This document shows, in pieces, positions 6,721-7,557 of a DNA stretch of 7,557 nucleotides. A program made the position numbers and the translations under genes. A model generated the notes under the pieces. That model was not told where the DNA came from. It did not search any database and saw only the letters and a program-made list of their open reading frames with translations. The DNA lies in assembly GCA_035720945.1 (NCBI GenBank), contig DASTNK010000028.1:1-7557 (forward strand), read 5' to 3'. This DNA comes from SCQX01 sp035720945. Lineage in GTDB: Bacteria > Pseudomonadota > Gammaproteobacteria > Burkholderiales > Burkholderiaceae_B. Within the stretch, counting starts at the first letter, position 1; each line of letters starts with the position of its first letter.

Positions 6721-7132
6721 GTTGCCCACAATGCCCACTATGGACACCACAAAACCCAAAGCTGAGCTTTATCTCATCGTCCTTCTTTGCGTGTCGGCAA
6801 TCGTTGTTGGCCCCTTATCACTCTGTTCAGTGCTGCGGCCGGGGTCCGAGTCGCTCGCATCTTGGTTCCAGCGCAGTGGTGCAATCACTTCGATTTTTGC
6901 TGTGTTCGCGCAGTACCGTCTCAGCGGGTTCTTGGAGTCCATTAGAGGCGGCACATTTGCGGAGTCTTGGTCGCTCTACCACCTGTTCAAAACGCATCAT
7001 CACGTTCTGTCTTGGGTCATTGCCGTCCTCACAATTTGGGGCGCACTCGTCTGGGGCTACGGTGACCTACTTCTCAAATACGTCTAACATTTCGTTCAAG
7101 GCGGACGGCTTCGACGCCGCTTAACTCCAGCG
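6715..7132 (+). mobile_element. single integron gene cassette without integrase
   Basis: A 418-base unit with cassette anatomy: TTAGAC at the left end, a start codon within the first 17 bases, one reading frame filling most of the unit, and an attC site at the right end with the gene stop codon inside its R'' box. Joining position 7132 (G) to 6715-6720 (TTAGAC) recreates R' as GTTAGAC, exactly complementary to R'' (GTCTAAC at 7082-7088), as expected of an excised circular cassette. No intI gene and no second convincing attC is visible, so this is an isolated cassette, at least within the 7.5 kb shown. The base after the right junction begins TTGAAG, a poor core match, which suggests insertion at a secondary site rather than attI. 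Confidence 0.82.
6731..7087 (+). CDS. cassette-encoded small predicted membrane protein
   Basis: A protein of 118 residues that I do not recognise by name. Hydrophobic segments at about 12-35, 48-62 and 92-112 suggest three membrane passes. WFQRSGA (45-51) lies at the start of the second segment, and a basic, His-rich stretch (KTHHH, 87-91) precedes the third. From general memory, small membrane proteins with a similar WFQRSG motif occur in integron cassettes and elsewhere without assigned function. The start is ATG 6731 or ATG 6740; a TTG at 6722 is also in frame. None has a Shine-Dalgarno sequence, which is common for cassette genes. The TAA stop (7085-7087) is part of the attC R'' box. Codon use includes many T- and A-ending codons and differs from ahpC, mfd and the isp genes, consistent with foreign origin. 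Expression would need an outside promoter; serB, the nearest gene upstream, lies on the same strand. Confidence 0.8.
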   Translation: MPTMDTTKPKAELYLIVLLCVSAIVVGPLSLCSVLRPGSESLASWFQRSGAITSIFAVFAQYRLSGFLESIRGGTFAESWSLYHLFKTHHHVLSWVIAVLTIWGALVWGYGDLLLKYV

Positions 7133-7138
7133 TTGAAG
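7082..7138 (+). other. attC recombination site (59-base-element type)
   Basis: A 57-base imperfect palindrome with the four boxes of an integron attC. R'' is GTCTAAC (7082-7088); the L'' arm is GTTCAAG (7094-7100); the L' arm is CTTAAC (7120-7125); R' is GTTGAAG (7132-7138). GTT pairs with AAC and AAG with CTT, leaving C7097 unpaired, which is an extrahelical G on the bottom strand, the strand integrases recognise. The stem continues with CGG/CCG and CG/CG, with G7101 and A7105 bulged, around a seven-base loop (7108-7114). The opening closely resembles the aadA-type attC as I remember it. R' departs from GTTRRRY only at its last base, explained if TTGAAG belongs to the recipient DNA. Confidence 0.88.
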
Positions 7139-7180
7139 ACAGGCCTTCCTGAAAGCAGCCGTCCGTGACCGGCAGCAATG

Positions 7181-7198
7181 GAACGAAAGCCATCGTTC
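7181..7198. repeat. 6-base-stem hairpin downstream of the lipoprotein gene
   Basis: GAACGA (7181-7186) and TCGTTC (7193-7198) form a perfect stem with a six-base loop. It lies 23 bases beyond the lipoprotein stop in the direction of its transcription, so it could help end that transcript, but no T-run follows on either strand. A terminator role is only a possibility. Confidence 0.4.
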
Positions 7199-7221
7199 GT
7201 GACTAGTGAACCAGGTCGGGA

Positions 7222-7473
7222 TCAGTTGTTATTGATCCACTCCTGTGCATCCCGGATAAACCAGGGAAGATTCAACTCTTCCCCCTGGCCGGACTGTATG
7301 GTCAAACGCTGACCCGAGGAACCGGTGCTGCTGCTCACACCCTGCATCGTAAGAGATGGCTGGCTCTGATAGTCCAGGTCGGTTTGCCTGGACGGATTAT
7401 CCGCGCAGGCGGCGACCGACGCACACGCGACCGCGATAAAGACTAGCCGCAATGTTAAGCGAAAGCTCTTCAT
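7222..7473 (-). CDS. small predicted lipoprotein of unknown function
   Basis: An 83-residue protein with a bacterial lipoprotein signal: basic start (K2, R5, R9), hydrophobic stretch 10-20, and lipobox V20-A21-A22-C23, so cleavage and lipidation at C23 are expected. Residue 24 is Ala, not Asp, which favours outer-membrane sorting in Proteobacteria. The mature part is about 61 residues: a polar, Ser/Gln/Thr-rich linker (about 24-65, including SSSTGSSGQ) and a short C-terminal amphipathic piece, LPWFIRDAQEWI, ending in three Asn. I recognise no family. The ATG at 7473 gives a well-formed signal peptide; GGGAAC about ten bases upstream is at best a weak ribosome binding site. It points toward the cassette and is probably the original chromosomal neighbour of serB before the cassette arrived. 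The 84 bases upstream (7474-7557) show no clear promoter or further gene. Confidence 0.78.
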   Translation of the reverse strand: MKSFRLTLRLVFIAVACASVAACADNPSRQTDLDYQSQPSLTMQGVSSSTGSSGQRLTIQSGQGEELNLPWFIRDAQEWINNN

Positions 7474-7557
7474 AATGTTCTGGTTCCCGCTGATGGCACC
7501 AGGGCGAAACGTGGCGTTCCTGCAAGTCCGGCGGCTCTTCGGGAGCGCTCTGATGGC

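Noticed and set aside
6666..7124. 152-residue frame overlapping the cassette gene in another frame
   Set aside because: Ser/Arg/Cys-rich with no coherent membrane pattern, and it runs through the attC site; the 6731-7087 frame ends exactly in the R'' box as cassette genes do.
1..7557. Insertion sequence, CRISPR array, tRNA, rRNA or integron integrase
   Set aside because: No transposase or integrase motifs, no regularly spaced repeats and no tRNA-like fold were seen on reading both strands.
7490..7557. Direct repeat CTGATGGC at 7490-7497 and 7550-7557
   Set aside because: Eight bases, at the window edge, with no associated structure; chance is a sufficient explanation.

Overview
The window looks like chromosome from a GC-rich betaproteobacterium, most likely Burkholderiales of the Alcaligenaceae type (Bordetella/Achromobacter relatives). 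This rests on the codon bias, on the 182-residue AhpC, and on an ispD-ispF pair running back to back with mfd and followed by serB. The placement comes from memory of family sequences and gene order; no search was run.

Layout. Positions 39-587 (+) encode a two-cysteine peroxiredoxin of the AhpC type. It converges on a two-gene MEP isoprenoid unit on the minus strand: ispD (1187-2047) then ispF (688-1176), with the ispF ribosome binding site lying over the ispD stop codon. Diverging from ispD by only 28 bases is mfd (2076-5531, +), the transcription-repair coupling factor, followed at 50 bases by serB (5582-6433, +), phosphoserine phosphatase. These are housekeeping genes with intact catalytic residues. 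Two oddities stand out: IspD carries two insertions of about 30 residues, and serB changes abruptly in third-codon-position usage near position 5927.

From 6434 to about 7221 the character changes. A 280-base non-coding stretch with several inverted repeats leads to an integron-type core site, GTTAGAC (6714-6720). A single gene cassette follows (6715-7132). It holds one small predicted membrane protein (6731-7087) whose stop codon lies inside the first box of a 57-base attC site (7082-7138). Joining the two cassette ends regenerates an R' box (GTTAGAC) that is exactly complementary to the R'' box (GTCTAAC), so the boundaries are well supported. No integrase and no second clear attC is visible here. 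The downstream half-site, TTGAAG, does not fit the usual R' consensus, which suggests insertion at a secondary chromosomal site. This is the most interesting part of the window.

The window closes with a small lipoprotein gene on the minus strand (7222-7473) of unrecognised family, and 84 bases of its upstream region.
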